A DNA stretch of 64,000 nt, taken from the NCBI GenBank assembly GCA_000469685.2, contig LS997562.1, positions 4,719,515 to 4,783,514 of the forward strand, written 5' to 3'. The notes beneath the pieces are model-generated. The model saw only the letters and a program-made list of their open reading frames with translations. It did no database searches and was not told where the DNA came from. A program made the translations under genes and the position numbers. The stretch is from Haemonchus contortus. Lineage: Eukaryota > Nematoda > Chromadorea > Rhabditida > Trichostrongylidae. This document shows, in pieces, positions 22,001 through 32,035 of the stretch. How positions within the stretch are numbered: the first letter of the stretch is position 1; each line of letters opens with the position of its first letter.

Positions 22001-25000
22001 CCGAGTTAGAAACCTTGCTGGGAGCGGTCATAATCCATGTAATAGTCGTAATCATAAATACATCGCAAATACCACAGGAGGTAAATTCAGTTCGAAAGTG
22101 CTCTTATCAGTTGTTATCAGCTGTTATCAGTTCCTATCATCGGTCGTCTACGATCCCACTATAGTTTACATCACATGCCAAACTGTCAAAGCTCCACTAT
22201 TAATGCCATTATTATAGTGGCCCTACGCTTTCGAGGATATCATTAGCCCTTGTCAGTTTTATCAGCTCCTGGTCTGGTACCAACCGTTCTGGATCATGTC
22301 ACCGAGTACCTACGATCCTGTGACATCTTACATAACCTATTGAAATACCAAGCGGGAAGCGCGTCACAGACCTACAGGCCCTCGCCTTCTGTGGCTTCTT
22401 ATCAGTCCCTATCACTTGTTATCATTCTCTGTCACCAATCTTTAACGGTCCCTTCACATCCTAGACCATTTGCCCAAGTGCCAAGGCTTCATCGCTAATA
22501 CGAAGGGAGTTACGGATACTCAAGCTTTTGCCTTTTAAGGCTCCTTATCAGTTTATATCGACAGTTGTCACTTCCTACCACGTGCCATCGCTGTTCTCAT
22601 CGTGTCGCCTATCTCTCTTCCAAATTTGAATGTTCTAGGTTTAGTGGGACAGGAGTTATGAATTTCCGGTCAGACAAACACACACACATACTGACACACA
22701 CACATACTGACACACACACACAAACACACCAATAGACACACGCTAGCCGATTATATAAGTAGGATCACTGCCAGGAATGGAGGCGGTGTAGGCCCGCGAG
22801 CACTGACTTGAACATCGGCTGGCCACCGCAGTTGTGTAGGACCCATACGCATTCAAAGGTCACTTCGATTCTGATTGGAAGTCGAATGCGGGACGTTTCT
22901 CAAAAGAGGAGTCGATCAACTCAAAGACTCTATCATTATTAACTACTGCGGACAACTGGCTTTGATATTGCGGAATGCTGACTTGAAGAATTGAAAATAG
23001 TCTTTTGCCCTCAATATTTGTTAGGATGTGCCATCGCTTCTACTTTCATTCGGAATCGTAGAGGTAGTTCGACTGCGTATGTGGCCTATACAATGACTTG
23101 CGTTTGCCAGCCGGTGATTGCCAGTCGATTTTTTATCCTCCCAAATCCTCCCAAACGGGTCTTGTACCACTTAACTAGGGCTTCAGGGATGTGAGGCTCG
23201 GTTGGCCTGGGCGAGTGTCGATCCGAGATTCAAACCCCGTACGTGTATTAGTGCGGCACTTGCTATTACACCATTACCGATTTACTCCTATTAACTCTAG
23301 TAGTTTTTCAATATATTTTTTCCAGCGACAAAGTACCTATGGTTTTCGCAATGGAATTTCCGAAACTATTACCACAATATCTGATTTTTTTTCACTTTCC
23401 CCTGGAGTTACGTCATGTCCCCTTATAAGAAATTCTCCATCATTTACTAGTAAGCCGATTATATCTTCAAGAGGTAGACAGCCATGATACCATTCTTCTT
23501 TTTCTAGTTCCTGAAAGTATCGGGTGAGTCAGAAACGACATAAACTCCCCAGGAAACATGATATTTACTGCTAGAGTTTTTTCCACTTCAAATCCCAACA
23601 TTTCTTCGTCGTGCTTTTCTTCGTGCTTTTCTTCGTGCTTCTGGTTCTCCTTAAATGAAGTTCTTTGGCTCATTCTGGAATATGATCTAACACAAAACCA
23701 AGATTCCTACCTCTTTCACCTCTTTCGACTCTTTCAACTCAGGAGCGCTGAGTGCTCCATTTTCTGGTGCGTTTGCTTTTTCATCTTCAGACGGACCCTT
23801 GGCGTCTGCTTCCTGCACGACCGGCGTCTGGAGTTTTGAAGCTTTCACTTCGGCTGATTTTTTCTTTTATTCCCCAGCTAGTGAGTTTTTTTGCGCAAAC
23901 TCGTTTCCCCTTTTGTGAGTGGTTCCACAAACATACTTTTTTGCATTTCATTTGAAAGAGAAAAGAAAGAAAACGAGAAGCGTGTTCACTGGAATTTGCC
24001 AGCTGATTTTGCTGCCAGTTTTGACGTTTAAGTAGCCGACTATATTTTTGGAGGAAGTAAGGTCTTCTTTGAAGAGCATCTCCAGATCCACAGAGAACGC
24101 TGTTTTCTGAGAATTTCCCTTTCACAAACACAAACATACACACACAAGGCTTTCCCCTGTCGTGGCTTGATTTTGGCACACGTTGAGACAATGAAGATTG
24201 TTAGAGCTAGGGCTGCTCATTCACGATGTCAGATTTTAGTGAGAATCGATGTCCATAGCAAAATACGTTTTTACAAGGGCACCTTCACCACCAACCGCTA
24301 TGCTGCCCAGGGAGCAAATTTTCTCCCGTCTCGAAAAAGGCGTGTACTATGGAATGCCTTTCCGTCTCGGTTAATTCACGTAGTCATACTTGGTCTTCCT
24401 CCCTTGCCTCATCAGACTTTCAATAGCTGATCGTGTTTTGGAGGTACGAAGAGCGACTCTTCTCCCTGTTTATTTGAGCGATCTCTTCGAGCGGTCGTGC
24501 TGTATAGGGAAAGGATGAGAAAGAAAAGAAAGGGGATGAGCTCATCATGTTACAGTTTTCAGCACAAAGTTATCGGCGAATAGCTTATCAGTGTCTGATA
24601 TTGAGGCTGAGGTAATCTTGGTAGTCAGCCAAGTTATGTTCAAGTGAAAAAAGCCTTATTAATCAGAGGTGACCTCGAACTACCTCGTCAACTAAAAAGG
24701 ATGGCAATCTCACCCACGAACTCTTCACACATGCATGCATGGACGCGCCTGCTAGTAGACGAAGCACACGAATCAGTCAGCACATGCATAGGCGAAGATC
24801 CCATCCATGAATCCACCTGCGACTCCAAGTTGGAACTGATGGCTTTGGTCTGCGATTTACCTCCCACCTTACCTTCTTGCGAAATTACCTACCACCCGAA
24901 TGGCAACATCCGAAAGATTGTTATCGATGAATCGGCTGTTATCCATGCTGTTATTAACAGGTCTAGCCATTATCACTTATGAACCGTGCCGTAGAAGGAT

Positions 25001-25052
25001 TGAATCACACTACCTCAGCAGGAGCCACTTTCGCTGCTGCACCGGCTTCCAT
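16046..25052 (-). CDS. SH2-domain non-receptor tyrosine kinase K2 (Fes/Fer-like)
   Basis: Second paralogue, predicted 562 residues. Exons (5' to 3'): 25014-25052, 23711-23863, 23569-23649, 23373-23510, 21476-21603, 20935-21130, 20611-20690, 19717-19828, 18984-19066, 18797-18922, 17398-17536, 17180-17328, 16870-16999, 16046-16180. From the second SH2 exon to the last kinase exon, lengths equal those of K1 (128, 196, 80, 112, 83, 126, 139, 149 nt). The N-terminal linker is the longest of the three (about 91 residues), Glu/Lys-rich, with a short KHEE repeat. SH2: [11 protein letters not shown] and FLIRG. Kinase: [12 protein letters not shown], Met gatekeeper in [28 protein letters not shown]. 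The Ser-rich tail exon (KRSSSQSSG...) ends with MRGSEM, like RGGEM in K1. The last exon starts IAKGASM and carries a QPQPKPQP stretch before TAG. The acceptor of exon 2 (AAAAG) is weak, so that start could shift. The fourth exon has a GTAATA donor. Confidence 0.85.
17688..18211. mobile_element. Short Tc1-like MITE in a K2 intron
   Basis: Left end TAGCGCTCAAAAGTATTC and right end GAATACTTTTGAGCGCTA are inverted copies about 520 bp apart, with TA at the outer edge. No transposase is encoded; the inside is AT-rich. It sits in the intron between kinase exons 17398-17536 and 18797-18922. Confidence 0.6.
19925..20235 (+). repeat. Dispersed repeat family B copy
   Basis: Begins TTAAAGGCACAGTTTGCGAT and AAAAATGGTCTCCGAGAT, contains CTGTAGAGGCTGCACC and ends near CAGTGAAAGACAG. 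Related copies: 6660-6900, 35375-35600, 48765-49070 (plus) and 40045-40430, 58780-59065 (minus). No coding capacity; class unknown. Confidence 0.55.
22090..22745 (-). repeat. Composite repeat family C, inverted copy
   Basis: Starts with TTATCAGTTGTTATCAGCTG motifs and ends with AGGAGTTATGAATTTCCGG and CA-repeat tracts (ACACACATACTGACACAC), the inverse order of the 12.3-13.3 kb copy. It lies in the K2 intron between the SH2 exons. Confidence 0.6.
23035..23285 (-). repeat. tRNA-derived SINE copy
   Basis: Minus strand B box GGGTTTGAATCTCGG followed by the family body (TCCTCCCA motif duplicated) and tail. It lies in the 1.8-kb K2 intron between the two SH2 exons; the tail of another copy lies just upstream (22800-22890, plus). 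Confidence 0.55.
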
Positions 25053-25070
25053 AACAAATATGTCGACCTC

Positions 25071-25089
25071 TTCGAGTACCGTTAACACT
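25071..25089 (-). promoter_or_regulatory. Conserved upstream block of K2
   Basis: Minus-strand AGTGTTAACGGTACTCGAA, 18 nt before the K2 ATG. It matches the K1 and K3 blocks at nearly every base; similarity continues into the short leader (AGAGGTC here, ACAGGTC in K1, AGTGGTC in K3). Confidence 0.5.
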
Positions 25090-25339
25090 ATAAAATGAGT
25101 ACGGAAGTATCAGTCCCAGAGTAAATATTTACGGTTAGATCAAAGATGTGGGTTTTCCTCCACAAAAGATCACTGATAAGGAATCGCGTAAGATTTATCT
25201 CGTACACTTCTTTCAATGAATACAGTCAAACCAATAACGAGCGACTGAAGTTCCAGAACCCGTACCAGGGAGGGGTAGTCTACTCACCATGGGATTTTGA
25301 ATGGTACCCAGATGAATCGATAGAATTTTAGTTGCTGTT

Positions 25340-27895
25340 CACGAAAATGGAAATTAAAACTGCAAAATGGCTTTCTTCAAAACTTATGGGGCTCCAAATT
25401 TGCTTGACAAAAGTATCAATTGGATATGCGAACTCTTCGCTTCGATATCAAGCACCCTCGGTGCGTAGGCGGACTTGTTACCCAACATCTCCGGCATTTT
25501 TGCAAAGTGTTTTTTTCATTTCATGGAAGGATGTCTAGACCTTTTCTGACGTTTGTTTAAGTGAACGCTTTATTTCTGCTTCTAGTTTTCCTCGTCGCCC
25601 CTATCCGAGAAAAGTGGTTCTGCTGTTTCATTTGAAACTTCGAAGATAATCATACAGAAAGAAACTAGAGATGTGTAAGATGCCTGCAAGAATCTCAACA
25701 TTCATAGAAAAACTTTGAAAAATGCGTGAACCATTCATGTTGTTAACAAACTGGACACCTTATGCATGCTAATTCTCTACATCCGGTTTCAAAACATTCA
25801 ATCGTCACAAGACTAAACAAATACTCGGCCGGTGTGACGCAGAAACCTGGATATTCATCAACATACCCAGCCTTGTACCGAGAGTATTTTTAAAAAATTA
25901 GAAAAGCGTGGTGCACAAAGCAGTTCGATATACTTGTGATAGAACCTGAGTACACAGTGCGTTTCGAAAGTATGTGCACACCCAACATTTTGTTTTTTTT
26001 TTCTGAGAATACCATTGCCTTCTGTAACCTGTGACCTTCACCATTCAATTCCTTGTGTGCGATAACCTGGGAACACTATGAGAAAACATCGTAGCTGCTA
26101 ACACAATTTTTTATCAAAGAAAATTTTTCTCTGTTTCAAAAGTATGTACACACTTAGCAAAAAACAAAAATATAACCGAGAACAGAAACCAATAGGGCCT
26201 CTTAAATTCCTGTGAAGGTTATTGAGGAGTCGTTTGAGAATGGTTTCGTTGCGGTAGGTTCCTTAGTTACCTTCGAAATGAAAAATTTTGAGTGCACATA
26301 TTATCAGTCTCGCGTACAACCGTTTGAAACTCTATCCGGTCTAATGCGTATATCGCACGAGAGACGGTGAAGAAGGTTTCTCGATTCAATACTTGCCACA
26401 AGTTGACAAGGCTGTAGTTTGCTCGTAGGAACACGGCAACATCATGGATTAATGTACGGTTGTTCGAGAATTTTCAAGATTTCCCTATTTCTGGAACAAA
26501 CAATGTGTTGTACCCATTTTGTTCTTAGGTGATCTTTTCTGATGAAAAGAAGTACAATATCGATATGCCGGATGGATTTCGCCATTACTGGAGGTACCAT
26601 CGCCGAGAGCCACTCGTGTTTTCGAGAAAGAATTTTGGGGGAGGCTCTTTGATGGTCTGGGCGAGCAAACTCCAGCCTTGTCAGCTTGTGTCAAGTATTG
26701 AATCGAGGAGCCTTCTTCATCGTCTCTCGTGCGATATACTCATCAAGCCGGATAGAGCGCCAAACGGTCGTACGCGAGACTGATAAACCCATCTGAGCTC
26801 GAATCTGACTCTTAGACAAAGAAGTATTAGTCACAAGACGGGCTATTCTCCTGTTGTCCTGAGATACGTGGACGGCCAGGAATAGGTTGTGAGCGATAAC
26901 TGCCAGGGTCTCGAATGAATCTAGCTGCATGAAAAAGAGCGACCCAGTCGCCGTTCAAAAGTACATATGTGCACACTAAAAATTTTTCATTTCAAAGGTA
27001 ATTAAAGAACCTGCCGTAACGGAACCATTCTCAAACGACTCCTCGTAGTCGATAACTTTTATAGGAATTTAAGAGGCCCTACTGGTTTCTGTTCCGGTCA
27101 TAATTTTGTTTTTTGCTAAGTGTGCACATACTTTTAAACAGAGAAAAAATTTTCTTTGATAAAAAAATTGTGTTAGCAGCTACGATGTTTTCTCATAGAA
27201 AGTGTTCCTAGGTTATCGCACACAAGGAATTGAGTGGTGAAGGTCACAGGTTACAGAAAGCAATGGTATTCTCAAAAACAAAATGTTGGGTGTGCACATA
27301 CTTTCGAAACGCACTGTATTATCTCTCTGTATCATATTAAAGTCCACAGCGTTTAACATGGCTCTAATTTCGATCTTCTTCATAACATTTTTTAAAGAAG
27401 CGAAGAAAAACACGTCCAACTGCTTACGTCCAATGGCTGATTCATTGACGTAGCACCGGTAGGAATAATGTGCATTGAACATTCTTTAGTCTTTCCATCA
27501 ATGTTGAATTTCTTGCAGGCATCTTACTTATCTCTAGTATCTTTCTGTCTAATTATCCCTGAAAATTGAAATAAAACAGAGTCATACTGCAAAACTACTT
27601 TCCTTGGATAGGGGCGACGAGGGGAAATAAAAGCAAAAATGAGGCGTTCACTTGATCAAATGTTAGAAAAACTTTAGAGGGCCTTCCATGAAATGAAAAA
27701 CACTTTGCAAAAATGCCGGCGATGGTAGGTAGCAAACCCGCACCTTACGCCGATAAAGCAAAAATTACTACCACAAGGCCACATCGACGCTTGTTATCGA
27801 AGCGACGAGTTCGTATTTCCAATTAATACTACTGTCAAGCAAATTTCGAGCCTCCAGAACTTTAAAGGAAAACCATTCTGCAGTTTCATTTTCCA
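25340..27895. repeat. Large foldback element carrying the Tc3-like insertion
   Basis: About 25340-25800 is the imperfect inverse of about 27480-27895. Shared words include AAAATGGAAATTAAAACTGC at the left end and its inverse at the right, and the stretch with CACTTTGCAAAAATGCCGG near 27690 mirrored near 25490. The Tc3-like element sits in the centre at a TA, so the foldback is older. No open frame of note in the arms. Confidence 0.55.
25953..27316 (+). mobile_element. Tc3-like DNA transposon, rearranged copy 1
   Basis: Flanked by TA on both sides (25951-25952, 27317-27318). Terminal inverted repeats begin CAGTGCGTTTCGAAAGTATG and extend more than 200 bp. Plus-strand transposase pieces: a helix-turn-helix segment at about 26298-26440 and the catalytic block with SDEKKYNIDMPDGFRHYW and EPLVFSRKNFGGGSLMVW (26529-26662). 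After VWA at about 26663 the sequence switches to the reverse complement of the helix-turn-helix segment (26664-26930, minus), so transposase cannot be made. The same junction occurs in the copy at 28150. Confidence 0.75.
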
Positions 27896-27899
27896 CCAG

Positions 27900-28140
27900 T
27901 TGGGCTACGCACCACGTGCTACCGCTTTCCTACGACTTGTTAGAGGACCAATACGAACAGTATCGGTTGACTTCCCATTTCATAATTGTTTCCTCACCGC
28001 GCTCATTTGACATTCGCACTCTTCGTCGCGTCTACGTAACTTTCGGAAGGATGCACAAACGGGCATACAAACAGACACACAAACTTACCGCTTTATATGT
28101 AGAGACAGTCGGACCGCCCGGCTAATCCGGGCTTCCCTCA
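27900..28140 (+). repeat. Dispersed repeat family D copy
   Basis: Ends with TACGTAACTTTCGGAAGG, ACAAACAGACACACAAAC and CGCTTTATAT, shared with 29330-29465 and 30475-30650. The GC-rich end (CGCCCGGCTAATCCGGGC) matches an inverted copy at 13835-13915. Class unknown. Confidence 0.45.
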
Positions 28141-28149
28141 TTCTTATGA

Positions 28150-29128
28150 TACATTGCGTTTCAAAAGTATGTGCACACCCAACATTTTGTTTTTTTTTGG
28201 GAATACCATTGCTTTCTGTAACCCGTGACCTTCACCATTCAATTCTTTGTAAGCGATAACCTGGGAACACTATGAGAAAGCATCGTAGCTGCTAACACAA
28301 TTTTTTATTAAGGAAAATTTTTTCCTTTGTTTCAAAAGTATGTGCACACTTAGCAAAAAACAAAATTATAACCGAGAACAGAAACCAACATGGCCTCTTA
28401 AATTCCCGTTGAGGTTATCGACTAAGAGGAGTCATTTGAAAATGGTTTCGTCACAGTTGGTTCTCCAGTTACCTTTGAAATAAAAATTTTTTGAGTGTGC
28501 ACGTACTTTTGGAACGGCAACCGGGCCGCTCTTTTCCATCATTGCTAGATTCATTCGAGACCCTGGCAGCTATCGCTAGCAACCTATTCCGGCCGTCCAC
28601 ATATTTTGACTGCTCAGGACAACAGGAGAATAGCCTGTCTTTTGGCGAACACTTCTTGGTCTGTAAGTCAGATCCGAGCTCAGATGGGTTTATCAGTCTC
28701 ACGTACGACCGTTTGGCGCTCTATCCGCTCTAATGAGAATATTACACGAGAGACGATAAAGAAGGCTACTCGACACAATACTCGACACAAGCTGACAAGG
28801 CTGGAGTTTGCTCGTAGGAACATGGCAACATCGTGGATTAAGGTACGGTTGTTCAAGAATTTTCATGATTTTCCTATTTTTAGAATAATCAACGTGTTGT
28901 ACCCATTTTATTCTTAGGTGATCTTTCTGGTGAAAAGGAGTACAATATCGATGGGCCGGATGTATTTCGTCATTACTGGAGGTACCTTCGCCGAGAGCCA
29001 ATCGTGTTTTCGAGAGGCTCTTTCATGGTCTGGGCGAGCAAACTCCAGCCCTGCCAGCTTGTGTGAAGTATTGAATCGATTAGGCTTCTCCATCGGCTCT
29101 CGTGCGATATACTCATTAGACCATGAAT
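28150..29128 (+). mobile_element. Tc3-like DNA transposon, rearranged copy 2, right end lost
   Basis: The left terminal repeat (CATTGCGTTTCAAAAGTATG) and a long helix-turn-helix segment (QDNRRIACLLANTSW, QIRAQMGLSVSRTTVWRSIR; 28606-28840) are present on the plus strand, followed by a probable intron (GTACGG...TTCTTAG), a frameshifted catalytic block and the same VWA-to-inverted junction as copy 1. The element stops at about 29128 within the inverted segment, so no right terminal repeat remains. Confidence 0.7.
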
Positions 29129-29329
29129 GATATCAAAGCAGAGATAAGCAGTGATTCTTCATTGATTCGCAAACTTCGCGGGTTAGCGGTCGCATTCTAA
29201 CCTCCTCTAGTTCCTAAGGGTTTGATTGTCCTGCGTCGTGGGAGGCGAGATGCGATTTCAAATTTACGACGTCATAAATTGACTGGATATCGATTATTGG
29301 ATCGATATAAACAGTAACGATGGGGTTTC

Positions 29330-29465
29330 TATTTTATACTACTTCCTAGCCAAGCTTACATGATGTTTCACGTGAATCCCCATCGTGCCTACGTGACTTT
29401 TGGAAGAATGCTTAAACGGGCATACAAACATACACACAAAGTTAGCGCTTTATATATATACCAGT
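29330..29465 (+). repeat. Dispersed repeat family D fragment
   Basis: CTACGTGACTTTTGGAAGAA, CATACAAACATACACACAAA and AGCGCTTTATATATA as in the other family D copies; joined to the mariner fragment that follows. Confidence 0.4.
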
Positions 29466-29903
29466 CATATTGTCAAGATGAAGCTTCTGACCGCAGAACA
29501 GAAATTGTCTAGAAATTTTGTGGAAGAGGTTCTTTGACTTCATAATCTTCGATCAGTGACCACTCTGGAGCCCTGACCTAAATTCCATGAATGTCCCAGT
29601 GTGGTTAGCCTCTGAGATGAAAGCATCCTTTAGCCCAAACAAGAGAAGAAATAATCTCGGAAATGCTCAGCAAAAAGCCGGGACCATTTCGATGACCTTA
29701 GCTGCGTGCCACTGTCAATCCCGTCCATCGACGTCTTTGGGGTTGGGTGAAAGCAGAAAGCAACAGATCCCAGTCTCAATGTACAGTTTTGATAAGAAAT
29801 TTGTGACAAACCCTTTAATGGAATTGGTTTGCTCTATTAGCTTTCTATTCATTTTCTGCGATGTGATTTCTGTGTAATCATAATTTTGGCCCACCCTGTA
29901 AAG
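29457..29903 (+). mobile_element. Right half of a related mariner element
   Basis: Plus-strand C-terminal transposase remnant ([17 protein letters not shown]) followed by the same terminal repeat as the 42.4-43.7 kb element (AATTTTGGCCCACCCTGTA). The left half is missing; the junction at about 29457 adjoins a copy of the TTTATATATA-ended repeat. Confidence 0.6.
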
Positions 29904-30102
29904 AACGAAAGGCGTAACGGATCTGTAACTCTTGCCCTCGAAGGTTCCTTATCAGCCATCCTATCACCTACCTTCTTGTATTCCCTCCAAATTCGGATCT
30001 CTAGGTCTTTAGATACGGGAGATAGGCTCTATAAAGTTCCGTCACACCCACAGATACACCGTTGGTAAATCAAATTTAGCAGGATTTTTGACTTTCTTAA
30101 AT

Positions 30103-30330
30103 GGGCGCGTTTATAATAAGTGTGTTTTATGCAGACTAGTGCGTTTCTAGGATACATATTGAATGGGCGCATTTAGAGTAAGTGTATTTCACGCAGATTA
30201 CTGCGTTTCTAGGGTACAGACACGTAAAAGGCAGCTCTCTGCGTAAAACCGTACTAGCCTGCTTCAGGAGCATTTGCATTAGTCTGCGTGAAGCACTAGT
30301 ACTATAAATGCGCTCAATGTTAGTAGATAT
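30103..30330. repeat. Short tandem and inverted repeat cluster
   Basis: Two direct units of about 63 bp (GGGCGCGTTTATAATAAGTG and GGGCGCATTTAGAGTAAGTG) are followed by an inverted partial unit (TAGTCTGCGTGAAGCACTAG, ATGCGCTCAAT). No coding signal. Confidence 0.5.
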
Positions 30331-30474
30331 CAAACTCTTTTGCATCCATGATACAAGGCTTACATTCCTATCACCAAAAGTTCCCCAACCGCATGTCTAC
30401 CTTAATTGCAAAAAACCCTCGAGTTAGTGCTTACATACTCTTTGATATTATTCGTAACCAGTTGCTCACGCACG

Positions 30475-30650
30475 CATGCTAACGCGTGCACCGACTTCCC
30501 ATTTCATAACTGTTTCCTCAACGCGCTCACGTGATATTTACATCTACATCATGCCTACGTGACTTTCGGAAGGAAACACAGACATACAGACAGACAAACA
30601 GACAAACGGACGTTTGCGGTTTATATATAGTAGGATATATATAGACTTTC
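30475..30650 (+). repeat. Dispersed repeat family D fragment
   Basis: TTCCCATTTCATAACTGTTT, CCTACGTGACTTTCGGAAGG and GACAGACAAACAGACAAAC, then TTTATATATAGTAGG, as in the family D copy at 27900. Confidence 0.4.
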
Positions 30651-31514
30651 GTAAACAGCATTCAAAACTCCATCGATTTATCTGGGTTTCCATTCGAAAT
30701 CCCGCAGTAAATAACCGCCCTTCCTTGATTAGTTAATGATAACAGAGATGAAAAATGAAAGAGGAGGGTGTCCAAAATTTTCGAGTTGTGGACCCATCCA
30801 TTGTTTTGTTAAACATTCGATCATTTGAAGATTCGAGTCAGATTGGTTCTTGATTATTAATTGCTAGAGTATCGCGCTTTTATAGGACACCTTGGTACTT
30901 TCGTGAAAAGATTTGGAATTCAGGCCTTTGTGCTAGAGCTCAAAAAACTTATTTGATAAGCTCTTAATGCTTCGCTGGCTATGAATCCTTGTAAGTTTTT
31001 CGCAATCATGACTTCAACCTTCCGCTGCTGGCTGGCATCGAAGCTATCTCATTGTGAGAGCTATCGTCTATGACGAACGTCCGTATGGACATAATCCATC
31101 TTCTTTTCTGTATCGCAAATGCCTAGATATCTCACCCATGGGTGTCTCGCGAAAAACCACCCAGCAGGCATTCAAGGAAGCTTTCGCTGCGTTTTTGGTG
31201 GGATTCTCAGGTGATGATCCATTTTATATAACTTCTCGAGGGTTACACCGTGACCGACGAGATTTACGCTTCTCAGTAACAGAGTTTGGCCAACGTAATT
31301 CGAAGGAAGCGTCCGCAGCAAGAGAATGTCTTTTTTGACAGCGTGTTGCGCATGTTGCGAAATTTTCCGCTGTGCGCAGCCCTTCAACCTTTGCTAACCC
31401 TCTACCCTCGTGATTAACGGATAATGCTTGCATATAGCCACCGAGTAGGCAATTTACTTGATACCCAAAGAAAGGGTAAGAAATTAGCGAGCAATCAGGA
31501 AAGACCCGCTTGTT

Positions 31515-31790
31515 CCCAAACGGTGGAAGAAACTGCGTCGTCTGAAAATTGTTGAACTTGGATGGGAAGTGCTATCCCATTGCCCTTATCTGCCAGGTCT
31601 TATTTCGTCCGGCTATCGTTTGCTTCTTGAAACATCAACTACACGACAAAAAATTGCTGATCGCTCGGAACGCAAAACTGAAATTTCCAGCTTTTTCGAA
31701 TCGCCGCCACAACTCCTGGCTTCAAGAATCGGAAAAATGCCTGATCGTTGGACATATGTTGTGGACACGATGGAGATCATATTTCTAATC
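31515..31790 (+). pseudogene. Mariner transposase C-terminal remnant
   Basis: The plus strand reads VELGWEVLSHCPYLPGL, then KTEISSFFES and MPDRWTYVVDTM in order, which parallels the C-terminus of mariner transposases (LGWEVL, PPYSPDLAPSDY, LPDRWQKVVD). It is a different mariner group from the 42.4 kb copy. No terminal repeats were found. It lies in the 3' flank of K3. Confidence 0.5.
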
Positions 31791-31907
31791 GAGACCCTTT
31801 TTAATGAAAATAAGAAAATTTGTAACAGAGGTGGAAAATTGACCAAAACCTTCCACCCAACCTAATATGGGCAAGATCTCATAGTTGAATAGACATGCAA
31901 TTATTCG

Positions 31908-31913
31908 TTTATT
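31908..31913 (-). terminator. Candidate polyadenylation signal of K3
   Basis: AATAAA on the minus strand, about 125 nt after the K3 stop and just beyond the conserved 3' flank. Position and sequence fit a nematode poly(A) signal, but no transcript evidence is available. Confidence 0.35.
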
Positions 31914-32035
31914 TTGCACCCTAAAATGTGAAGGACTGGAAACTCATCTTTCACAAAATATTTCTCCAATCTATTCTAAGTGAGAAATGTGACAAGTATT
32001 ATTGTGAAGTAAATTTTGGTCAATATTCGTGCATA

